From JAVBKP01 sp031553975 (GTDB lineage Bacteria > Bacillota > Clostridia > Peptostreptococcales > Anaerovoracaceae): DNA of 40,471 bases. The translations under genes and the position numbers were made by a program. Each line of letters begins with the position of its first letter. The stretch's first letter is position 1. Of this stretch, positions 32,601-39,236 are shown one piece after another. The DNA lies in contig JAVBKP010000032.1 of NCBI GenBank assembly GCA_031553975.1, positions 1 to 40,471 on the forward strand. The letters run 5' to 3'. Below the pieces are notes generated by a model. That model was not told the origin of the DNA and ran no database searches. It worked only from the letters and a program-made list of their open reading frames with translations.

Positions 32601-32963
32601 AAAAACTATCAAATCAATGATTTTAACAATTGGGCATATCATGAGCAAATCGGTGCTTATGACAATGACGAAACATATGCTAATACAGCAGGCAACGAAT
32701 TCATGGTAAAGTTTGAAGGCAAACAAGTGAAGTGGTATGGTGTTATAGCTGAGAACTGCGGTATGGCGGAGGTATATATTGATGGGATACTTGTCAAGAA
32801 TGTAGACTGCTATAATCAGGCAAGAAAAGACGATGTGGTTTTATTTGAGAGTGAGGCATTATCACAGGGACTACACGAGCTAAAAGTAGTGATCTCAACC
32901 AATAAGAACCCAAATGCTACAAATACGTATATTACTGTGGATCGTATCGATGTGATCAAGTAA
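29649..32963 (+). CDS. Large secreted GLUG-repeat protein with three C-terminal jelly-roll-like modules
   Basis: This is a 1104-residue exported protein. ATG 29649 follows AGAGGAGA; an upstream in-frame ATG at 29595 lies within the terminator and is rejected. A signal peptide (about 1-26, 'GVMGAEL') is followed by two long blocks (about 30-345 and 365-680) of GLUG-type beta-solenoid repeats ('VGALVGYADG', 'GGLVGSAGNY', 'CYTKGKVTTGTYIGGI'), as in bacterial adhesins and surface proteins. Then come three homologous modules of about 135 residues (near 704, 841 and 978) with a repeated 'KWYG...CG-A-VYIDG...VDCY' core, likely beta-sandwich ligand or carbohydrate-binding domains. No LPxTG, S-layer or choline-binding anchor is visible. 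The two blocks are partly near-identical in DNA. A surface adhesin is a reasonable inference; no enzyme motif is seen. Confidence 0.85.
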   Translation: MAKKIIGVGLILIMLLAVSIGVMGAELPQGTGTAADPFLIYDEAGLKSIPQKGLGKSYKLMEDINLTANWAPIGTSSEKFTGTFDGNGHAISNLNINTPTASMVGLFGYVSNADIRNLGIESGPILGKGDVGALVGYADGTKIIGCYSKANVACNENYAGGLVGSAGNYTVISQCYTKGKVTTGTYIGGIAGGIRTGTRVENCYSTGKVGQLLTSGGYTGGITGIASDLAIIEKCYAAGNVYGNIYAGGVSGMGGAIKNSVASNMEIKISYNGNSPTNRITGNQNAAMSNNISYQDMAVKYNGFATRDFTINNTTDGVGRTATQLQQKETYEALGWNFSDIWEMNTTISEFPILKAIPTQTQKVDLRYGTRENPYLIMNENDLRSINSKSLDAHYKLMEDITLTADWTPISTFTGSFDGNGHTISNLNINTPTASMVGLFGYVSNADIRNLGIESGTILGKGDVGALVGYADGTKIIGCYSKANVACNGNYAGGLVGSAGNYTVISQCYTKGKVTTGTYIGGIVGGITSGTKIEDCYATGNVGQLLTSVGYTGGIVGIASNLDIEKCYASGNIYGNIYAGGISGMRGAIKNSVASNMEVKVNYGYGNNTSNRVTGNANAPMSNNIAYENMLVMFGGRVESIKAMNPSADSVDGKNATMAQLETQSTYENLGWDFEKIWMMGEKYPILRLEAFNKTIPEKSNSINNSTMGTEDYQFTFSEGWGYKEQQSAYAGDESYSNAPDSYFQMKFKGSQSKWYGALNNTCGMADIYIDGILIKTVDCYSPTRVDNQLLFDSGKLTKGQHVLKVVISNEKNENTIERYITADRIEVETSDVIVEPMTINDDFIGTGKYQFSYSDAWAYHPSANTYKGDETYTNIPEAAMEMSFNGTRAKWYGVMGENCGIASVYVDGAFVKNVDCYNPSRKDGQMLFDSGVLPQGAHNLKIVLLDEKNSAATDRYITVDKMEIFSDEDIQIVATINDNFKGIKNYQINDFNNWAYHEQIGAYDNDETYANTAGNEFMVKFEGKQVKWYGVIAENCGMAEVYIDGILVKNVDCYNQARKDDVVLFESEALSQGLHELKVVISTNKNPNATNTYITVDRIDVIK
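29917..30210 (+). repeat. Near-identical DNA block, copy 1 of an in-frame duplication
   Basis: About 294 bases match copy 2 (30916-31209) at a fixed offset of 999 bases, with only two differences read by eye (C to A at 30018 and A to G at 30115). The flanks are clearly more diverged. 999 is 333 codons, so recombination would keep frame. Confidence 0.9.
30916..31209 (+). repeat. Near-identical DNA block, copy 2 of an in-frame duplication
   Basis: This is the second copy of the block described at 29917-30210, inside the same gene and in the same frame. The surrounding repeat units are homologous in protein but have drifted in DNA, which points to gene conversion or selection confined to this segment. 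Confidence 0.9.
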
Positions 32964-32994
32964 TACTTTATAGACAAACTCATATTATTACGTT

Positions 32995-33040
32995 AAACTA
33001 AAGGAAGAGAGTACTCTCTTCCTTTAGTTTATTTTGAGTC
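32995..33040. terminator. Perfect 38-base palindrome, terminator after the secreted repeat protein
   Basis: From 32995 to 33032 the sequence is its own exact reverse complement (TAAACTAAAGG ... CCTTTAGTTTA, centre between 33013 and 33014), with no separate loop, followed by TTTTG. It can act as a terminator in either direction. Confidence 0.8.
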
Positions 33041-33077
33041 AAAGTAAATAATTTATATTTCTTGATTGGAGAAGTTT

Positions 33078-35471
33078 ATGAATAAAATTCATGTAAGTCT
33101 ATCTACAGATGACAATTATGCGCCGTACTGTGGTGTTGCAATCAAGTCTATGCTCATGAACAAAGGGGTGGAGGATGATATTTACGTCTATGTGCTATAC
33201 AAGACATTGTCTCAAGAGAACATAAACAAACTTGAAGACATAGGCAAAGAGCATGAGGCAGAGGTAAAAGCGTATAAGTTAGGGGAAAATGACTTTAATG
33301 ATATGCCTCTAGTGGTAGGGGCCCATTTTACGGTAGAAATGTACTTTAGGTTTGCTATTCCGAGAATGTTTCCGCATGTTGACCGAATGGTTTATTTAGA
33401 TTGTGATGTTTTAGTGAAAGACAGTCTAGCTGACCTTGTAAATCTGGATATTGACAACAAAGCCATGGCTTTTTCTGACGGGAATAGTGGCGTGCTTTTA
33501 ATCAACTGTGACAAATGGAGAAAAAATGATATAGAGCGTACATTGTTGGTGTACGTGGAAGAAAATAGGACCACATTGCAATTTCCAGACCAAGAGGCAT
33601 TGGTGGAAGTGTTGAAGGACGACTTTTATGAGATTGAACCAAAATGGAATAGGCAAGTGTTGCTATTTGACTTAATTGGGCAAGATGTGAAAAAATTCAC
33701 AACGGAGCATGCAAAAATAATTCACTATATTGGGCATACAAAACCTTGGTCGTGTGCTATAACCAATGACTTAGTGGATGAGTATTTTGATTATTTGAAA
33801 ATGCTACCTTGGCAGGTGAAAGACAATAGAGAGCGGAATAAAACAATAGCACCTACGTGGTATTACTACTATCTAAGACGGCTACACATGCAGTTTGCTA
33901 CTGGAAAGATTAGCAAAGATATGAAAATCCTGCTTCTTCACGATGGAACGATAAAAAAAGAACTAGAATATGTACTTGCGGATAAGGGGTTTGATGGGTT
34001 TGTTTCGTTTCTCTTTAATGATGGGTCATGGTATACACAAATAGCCGACTTTATCATAGCTGAGCATCATAATAAAAAAATTGCAGAGTACATTTTGGAT
34101 AGTAAAGGGTACTTGTCAGAAGAGGATTATCTGTTGTTTTCTATGGCAGATACGGGAATAGAGATTGATGACAATCTCTTTGAAACAGAATATGAGCAAT
34201 TTGTGCAAGCGGAAGTTCTGGCTAAAAAAAAGACTTATATCATTTTATCCTCGGCACCATGGAGTAAGAGCGGAGCCAGACAGCGCATGCATCATATAGC
34301 TAGGGCCTTGGCGGATGAGGGGCAACAAGTATTCTATATGCCTGTTTGTATTCAGCTAGATGTCGGAACACAAATGTCGGAAGGGCAGACCTTAGAATAT
34401 ATTTTGACAAATCCACTGGTGGATGAGGGTGTGATTATATTTTCTGCGTTTAGGCCCATGTTTAAGGGAAAGGAACTATGCAATCCATTCGAGGCTGTGC
34501 TTGAGAGTATTCTTCATGTTGCAGAACATGAAGTGGTACTAGTCGCCTATTTACCAGAACATGTTACTGTCATCAAACAATTGAAGGCAAAGGGCAAAAA
34601 AATTAAGGTAATATACGAATGTGTAGATGATCATAGAGATACAGAATATGCTTATTGGAGTCATAAAAAAGATGCAGAGTGGGAAGAGGCGTTGATGGAT
34701 ATATCTGATGCCGTAACCACTACGGCCACCTCTTTATTCTTAGAACGGGCAGTTATTGAAAATAGGAAAAATGTATATTTGTCCAGGAATGCAGTATGTT
34801 TTGCGGATTTTGATATAGAGGAAATGCCTCCATGTCCTGAGGATTTAAAGGACATTCCTGAGCCTAGAATATTCTATATGGGCGTGCTATATGGTAGATT
34901 TGATACGGAACTTTTTAACAACGTAGCAAAGATGAATCTGGATAAGAGTTTTGTCATTATTGGATTAGGAGATGAAAAGCTATTGCCTAAGGGTGAGAAT
35001 ATCTATTTTTTAGGCGGTAAGGGACATAAAGAGTTGAAGAACTATATCCATCATATGCAGGTGGGGACGGTGCCATATAAAGACAACTTAAACATTACGC
35101 TTCACTGCGATCCTATCAAGCAATCTGAACATTTGGCTTGTGGTATTCCTACAGTGGCTACATTTATGCCAGATACTGCCATAGGAAAGCCATATAGTTA
35201 TAATGCCAATACGCCAGAAGAGTTCACCAAGGCTATAAATCATGCACTGGCGGTAGAGGTTGACATGGAAGAGATAGTTAAGTTTTTAATTAACAACTCT
35301 TGGCAAGATAGAGCAGCGCTTTTGATGAGAATTGCCAATGACGATATTCGCAGTGACGAAACCGTTCCAAACCGCATAAAGCAAATCATATCAGCGGTGG
35401 AAAATAAAAAAGACATACATCCTAATTTTCGGAAAATCTACGATTTAGCAAACCGCTATAAGAATAGTTAA
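33078..35471 (+). CDS. Two-domain glycosyltransferase: GT8 fused to a GT-B-like domain
   Basis: The 797-residue protein joins two sugar transferases. The N-terminal part (about 1-270) is a GT8 enzyme of the LPS-glucosyl/galactosyltransferase kind: 'HVSLSTDDNYAPYCGVAIKS', the metal-binding DxD in 'YLDCDVLVKDSL' (D109, D111), 'SGVLLINCDKW', 'PDQEAL' and 'HYIGHTKPW'. After a helical linker, residues 384-797 look like a GT-B group-1-type transferase ('SSAPWSKSGARQRMHHIARA', 'IKQSEHLACGIPTVAT'). ATG 33078 is used; an earlier in-frame TTG at 33066 is part of the ribosome site TTGGAGAAG. It lacks a signal peptide and is likely cytoplasmic. A strong palindrome separates it from the secreted protein, so co-regulation is not shown; modification of that protein or of a surface glycan is inference. 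Confidence 0.85.
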   Translation: MNKIHVSLSTDDNYAPYCGVAIKSMLMNKGVEDDIYVYVLYKTLSQENINKLEDIGKEHEAEVKAYKLGENDFNDMPLVVGAHFTVEMYFRFAIPRMFPHVDRMVYLDCDVLVKDSLADLVNLDIDNKAMAFSDGNSGVLLINCDKWRKNDIERTLLVYVEENRTTLQFPDQEALVEVLKDDFYEIEPKWNRQVLLFDLIGQDVKKFTTEHAKIIHYIGHTKPWSCAITNDLVDEYFDYLKMLPWQVKDNRERNKTIAPTWYYYYLRRLHMQFATGKISKDMKILLLHDGTIKKELEYVLADKGFDGFVSFLFNDGSWYTQIADFIIAEHHNKKIAEYILDSKGYLSEEDYLLFSMADTGIEIDDNLFETEYEQFVQAEVLAKKKTYIILSSAPWSKSGARQRMHHIARALADEGQQVFYMPVCIQLDVGTQMSEGQTLEYILTNPLVDEGVIIFSAFRPMFKGKELCNPFEAVLESILHVAEHEVVLVAYLPEHVTVIKQLKAKGKKIKVIYECVDDHRDTEYAYWSHKKDAEWEEALMDISDAVTTTATSLFLERAVIENRKNVYLSRNAVCFADFDIEEMPPCPEDLKDIPEPRIFYMGVLYGRFDTELFNNVAKMNLDKSFVIIGLGDEKLLPKGENIYFLGGKGHKELKNYIHHMQVGTVPYKDNLNITLHCDPIKQSEHLACGIPTVATFMPDTAIGKPYSYNANTPEEFTKAINHALAVEVDMEEIVKFLINNSWQDRAALLMRIANDDIRSDETVPNRIKQIISAVENKKDIHPNFRKIYDLANRYKNS

Positions 35472-35507
35472 AAGCAAGAGGTATGCGTGGCTACCAAGGA
35501 GGAAAAC

Positions 35508-37172
35508 ATGAAAATCACTTTTTTAGGCGCGGCATCATCTGTGACCGGATCATGCCATTTAATCACTACAGATAAATATAAGATTTTGTTAGATTGCGGT
35601 CAGTTCCAAGGAAACAAGTCTTTGGAGGCTATGAACTATGAGGAATTCGGATTTGATCCTACTGATATTGATTTTATGCTACTTAGTCATGCTCACGTCG
35701 ACCACTGTGGACGGATTCCACTGCTAACAAAGCGTGGGTTTACATCCCCAATATACTGTACAGATGCTACAGCAGACTTAGTAGAGGTCATGCTAAAAGA
35801 TAGTGGATACATCCACGAAAAAGAGATGGAGTGGGAAAACCGAAAGGCGGAACGGGCAGGCAGGCCACAAAGAGAGCCGCTTTACACATTAAATGATGCA
35901 GTAGGCTCATTAGAATATGTGAAACCAATTTTATACGAGCAAATCATTGAGGTTGTAGACGGGATAAAAGTTCGTTTCACAGATGCAGGTCATATATTAG
36001 GCTCAGCCATTATAGAGATATGGATTACCGAGCTAGGAAACGAAACAAAAATCGTATTCTCTGGGGACCTGGGGGTAAAGGGAAGACCTATACTGAAAGA
36101 CCCTAAATTTGTTGATGAGGCAGATTATCTCATAATGGAGACCACCTATGGCAACAGAGTTCATGAGGAGAGTAAAAAGAGTTTAAAAGACTTGATCGAT
36201 ATAATCCTTAAGACTACAAAACGTGGAGGATCAGTAATCATCCCGTCCTTTGCTGTGGGAAGAACCCAAGAACTGATTTATTGGATGCATAGATTCTATG
36301 AGGGGCATGAAGAATACAGGCAGGCATTGGATGACATTTTTGTGTATGTGGATAGCCCTATGGCAAAGTCGGCCACAGAGGTATTCCGAAAAAATGCCCA
36401 AGTGTTTGACGATGAGACCAGAGATTATATACTAAGCGGCGATAATCCCCTTGATTTTAAAAATTTAAAATTTGTTAGATCTAGCCAAGATTCTATGACA
36501 CTGAACATGAGCCAAGAGCCGAAAATCATTATTTCAGCTAGCGGTATGTGTGATGCGGGACGTATCAAGCATCATTTAAAGCACAACTTATGGAATAAGA
36601 AAAATAGCGTGGTGTTCGTGGGTTATCAGGCAGAGGGAACATTGGGGCGCAGCATTAGAGATGGAGAGAAGGATGTAACCATTTTTGGAGAAAAAATCCA
36701 TATTAATGCGGAGATTTATAACCTAGACGGATTTTCAGGCCATGCTGACAAAGATGGACTACTAGAATGGGTATCTGGCTTTGAAAAGCCCCCTAGAAAG
36801 ATTTTCTTAGTCCATGGGGAGCAAGACTCCAAAGATGCCTTTGCATATGCTGTGAAGGAGAAATTAGGCTATGAATGTGTGGTTATAGAAGACGTATGCG
36901 AATATGATTTAATAGAAGAAGCGGCTCGCCCAATAGATGGGGAGCTAGAGAAGAAAAAGCGCATCGAAACAGCACAAAAGCTCATAGATATTAAGGATAG
37001 ATTGTCTAAGGTACATGATGAGGTGGAAACCATATTATACAATGCAAGCCTTGCCATAGATGGTAGTGCGTCCCTTGACAGGCTTACCGCCATTCAAAAT
37101 ATAATCTTGGGGCTAGAAAAAGATACTATTAACTTAGGCGCAACACTAAGCTTGGGAGATAATCAAGAGTAA
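35508..37172 (+). CDS. MBL-fold beta-CASP RNA/nucleic-acid metallo-hydrolase (CPSF-like)
   Basis: This is a metallo-beta-lactamase-fold enzyme of the beta-CASP group, related to the CPSF-73/archaeal RNA-processing type. It has the zinc motif HxHxDH (H61-H66 in 'LSHAHVDHCGR'), 'FTDAGHILGSAIIEI', the Asp in 'IVFSGDLGVKGRP', the beta-CASP segment with 'SFAVGRTQELIYWM' and 'SGMCDAGRIKHHL', and the late His in 'FSGHADKDGL'. The 554-residue length is normal for this clade. ATG 35508 is 5 bases after AAGGAGG; GTG 35487 upstream is rejected because it precedes that site. Probably a ribonuclease; the exact substrate is not known from sequence. A CYTH gene follows by one base. Confidence 0.9.
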   Translation: MKITFLGAASSVTGSCHLITTDKYKILLDCGQFQGNKSLEAMNYEEFGFDPTDIDFMLLSHAHVDHCGRIPLLTKRGFTSPIYCTDATADLVEVMLKDSGYIHEKEMEWENRKAERAGRPQREPLYTLNDAVGSLEYVKPILYEQIIEVVDGIKVRFTDAGHILGSAIIEIWITELGNETKIVFSGDLGVKGRPILKDPKFVDEADYLIMETTYGNRVHEESKKSLKDLIDIILKTTKRGGSVIIPSFAVGRTQELIYWMHRFYEGHEEYRQALDDIFVYVDSPMAKSATEVFRKNAQVFDDETRDYILSGDNPLDFKNLKFVRSSQDSMTLNMSQEPKIIISASGMCDAGRIKHHLKHNLWNKKNSVVFVGYQAEGTLGRSIRDGEKDVTIFGEKIHINAEIYNLDGFSGHADKDGLLEWVSGFEKPPRKIFLVHGEQDSKDAFAYAVKEKLGYECVVIEDVCEYDLIEEAARPIDGELEKKKRIETAQKLIDIKDRLSKVHDEVETILYNASLAIDGSASLDRLTAIQNIILGLEKDTINLGATLSLGDNQE

Positions 37173-37173
37173 T

Positions 37174-37773
37174 ATGTTAGAAAAAGAGTTAAAATATACC
37201 ATTTCAAGTAAAGAAATAGTCGATAGAATAGTAGCAGATTTTGACCAACTTTGCCCAGTGGTGATGCAGGCATCCTACTATGATACAAAGGAATATTTGC
37301 TAAGAGACAATAAAATAGCATTCCGAATCAGGAAGGAAGGGGAAAAATCAGTAGCCACTATGAAAATCGGAGGCAGTGCAGAGGCTGGGTTTCACAAGCG
37401 GGAGGAAATCAACATAGACGCCAGTGGCATGGCACTAGACAGTCCAGACTTAACCCCTTTTTTAGAGAACGCTACATTTGCAGCAACAGGTCTAAGCCCT
37501 AAAGGATTAAAGCTATTTGCCTTTATGAAGACAGACTTCATTAGGCGATGTGCAGAAATCTCCTATGGGGGGAGTCATTTTGAAATGGCTATAGATATAG
37601 GAAAGGTCATGGCTGGTGACAGATATGAAGAAATAATGGAAATGGAGTTAGAGTTATTGGAGGGTGCAGAGGATTCCATGGTCGCTTTCGGTGAGATACA
37701 AAAAGAAAAGTATGGGCTGGTCATGGAGAACAAAACAAAGTATTCTAGAGGTATGAATCTATATTTAACCTAA
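37174..37773 (+). CDS. CYTH-domain (triphosphate tunnel) protein
   Basis: The 199-residue protein has the CYTH signature ExExK (E3-K4-E5-L6-K7, 'EKELKY') and the tunnel-type alternating charges ('IAFRIRKEG', 'MEMELELLEG'). The family cleaves organic or inorganic triphosphates (for example tripolyphosphate, thiamine triphosphate) with Mg or Mn, or makes cAMP in a few members. The likely role is inorganic triphosphatase; substrate not determined. The start lies directly after the beta-CASP gene (1 base between), and its end overlaps the convergent transporter gene by 9 bases. Confidence 0.85.
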   Translation: MLEKELKYTISSKEIVDRIVADFDQLCPVVMQASYYDTKEYLLRDNKIAFRIRKEGEKSVATMKIGGSAEAGFHKREEINIDASGMALDSPDLTPFLENATFAATGLSPKGLKLFAFMKTDFIRRCAEISYGGSHFEMAIDIGKVMAGDRYEEIMEMELELLEGAEDSMVAFGEIQKEKYGLVMENKTKYSRGMNLYLT

Positions 37774-38778
37774 CCACAATACGCTTTGAACAATTAGCGA
37801 CACACCCGCCACGCTAACCCAACATATAAGGCCCAGAAGTATAGGCCTTTTACCATTTTTAATCAAAGACATAATATTGGTTTTTAGGCCGATGGCTGCC
37901 ATAGCCATAGAGATCATGAATTTTCCTGATTGAGATAAAACGTTAAAAATTGCTTCTTGGCCAGGAATAAGAGTACATAAAAGGGAAGCAATTAAAAATC
38001 CTATGATAAAGGTAGGAAAAATTTTTGTTATATGCAATTTCTCGCCAGAGGCGGTTTGTTTGGACGTGACATAGAAGGCTAGTAGTAGTGTGACGGGGAG
38101 AATCATCAAAGCCCGTGTTAACTTTACCACGGTAGCAACTTGAAGTGCCTCCGTGCCATAGGATGAGGCGGCAGCTACAACAGAGGAAGTGTCATTGATG
38201 GCCGTGCCCGCCCAGATACCAAATGTAGTTTGGCTTAGACCCATGGCATGACCCAATGCAGGGAAAAGAAATACAGCAATGACGTTGAATAAGAATATGG
38301 TGGAGATGGACTGTGCTACTTCATCCTCCTTTGCTCTGATGACAGGAGCTACGGCGGCTATGGCAGAGCCGCCACATATGGCCGTGCCCACCCCTATGAG
38401 TGTGGCAGAATTATCAGGCACTTTTAATAGCTTTCCAATCACAAAAGCCATGAGCAAGGTCGTTAATAAAGTGATTAACATTATCATTAAAGTCTGACAT
38501 CCAGTCTTGACCACCTGGTCAATATGCATTTCAAAGCCTAACAAAATAATGGCCCATTGGAGAATTTTTTTTGAAGTAAAACCAATACCTGTAATATGTG
38601 TATTGGAAAGTTGCACGATGTTGCCGATGAGCATACCAATTCCAATGGAAAGTACGGCATGTCCAATGATACGTAGGCCGGGAATGCACAGAATCATCAG
38701 GTAGGCGGCAAATGCAATAATGAAACAGAGGGCAACCCCACGCAATAGCTCTCTATATGTGTTGACAAAATTTTTCAT
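37765..38778 (-). CDS. YeiH/UPF0324-family membrane transporter (putative sulfate exporter)
   Basis: The 337-residue polytopic protein has about ten hydrophobic segments and family-specific motifs ('GIGMLIGNIVQLSNTHITG', 'AICGGSAIAAVAPVIRAKED' and 'GIWAGTAINDTSSVVAAASS'). The family (Cons_hypoth698) is annotated as putative sulfate exporter on limited evidence. ATG at 38778 on the minus strand follows GGGGGTAAAGGA. The 3' end overlaps the CYTH gene by 9 bases, tail to tail. Its promoter lies in the short divergent gap to the receiver gene. Confidence 0.88.
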   Translation of the reverse strand: MKNFVNTYRELLRGVALCFIIAFAAYLMILCIPGLRIIGHAVLSIGIGMLIGNIVQLSNTHITGIGFTSKKILQWAIILLGFEMHIDQVVKTGCQTLMIMLITLLTTLLMAFVIGKLLKVPDNSATLIGVGTAICGGSAIAAVAPVIRAKEDEVAQSISTIFLFNVIAVFLFPALGHAMGLSQTTFGIWAGTAINDTSSVVAAASSYGTEALQVATVVKLTRALMILPVTLLLAFYVTSKQTASGEKLHITKIFPTFIIGFLIASLLCTLIPGQEAIFNVLSQSGKFMISMAMAAIGLKTNIMSLIKNGKRPILLGLICWVSVAGVSLIVQSVLWLG

Positions 38779-38810
38779 ATTCCTTTACCCCCATGGCTGT
38801 TTGTGATAAT

Positions 38811-38839
38811 ATAATAACAAAATGGAATGATAGGAGCAA
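38811..38839 (-). promoter_or_regulatory. Putative promoter for the UPF0324 gene in the divergent gap
   Basis: Read on the minus strand: TTGCTC (38839-38834), a 17-base spacer and TATTAT (38816-38811). The same bases contain the AGGAGC ribosome site and a TATAAT (38810-38815) for the plus-strand receiver gene, so the two genes share a compact control region. Confidence 0.4.
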
Positions 38840-38846
38840 GTAAATA

Positions 38847-39224
38847 ATGAATGAGAATATAACCATTCTGGCGGTTGATGATAACGCCGCCAATCTGACT
38901 ATGATTAGCGGAATCCTTAGAGAAGAGTATAAAGTGGCTTGCGCTAACTCTGGTGCTAGGGCATTAACCTTCTTAGAAAAACACATGCCAAATTTGATTC
39001 TATTAGATATAGAAATGCCAGATATGAACGGATATGATGTTATACAAAAGATTAAGTCCAAGGAAGCTACGGCGCATATACCTGTGATTTTCCTCACAGG
39101 GAATACAGATTCAGATTCTGAGATTAAAGCTTTTTCGTTAGGGGCGGTAGACTTTATATTGAAACCATTTGACAAAACAAACGTACTAGCCCGTGTAACA
39201 AAACACCTTATAGGCATAAAGTAG
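38847..39224 (+). CDS. Stand-alone receiver (CheY-like) response regulator
   Basis: This is a 125-residue single receiver domain with all key residues: acidic pair D11-D12, phospho-acceptor D54 in 'LLDIEMPD', T84 in 'IFLTGNTD' and K106 in 'FILKPFD'. It has no output domain, so it should act by protein contact or by phosphorelay. ATG 38847 follows ATAGGAGC. A sensor kinase starts 12 bases downstream and is its probable partner. It is not a typical chemotaxis CheY by sequence (the 'NxxN' in DDNAANL and 'MPDMNGYDV' are common to hybrid-kinase receivers). Confidence 0.9.
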   Translation: MNENITILAVDDNAANLTMISGILREEYKVACANSGARALTFLEKHMPNLILLDIEMPDMNGYDVIQKIKSKEATAHIPVIFLTGNTDSDSEIKAFSLGAVDFILKPFDKTNVLARVTKHLIGIK

Positions 39225-39236
39225 GAGAAAGAGCAG

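Noticed and set aside
34512..34533. 9-bp hairpin CTTCATGTT/AACATGAAG within the glycosyltransferase gene
   Set aside because: Deep inside coding sequence with no start, stop or regulatory site nearby; plausible by chance.
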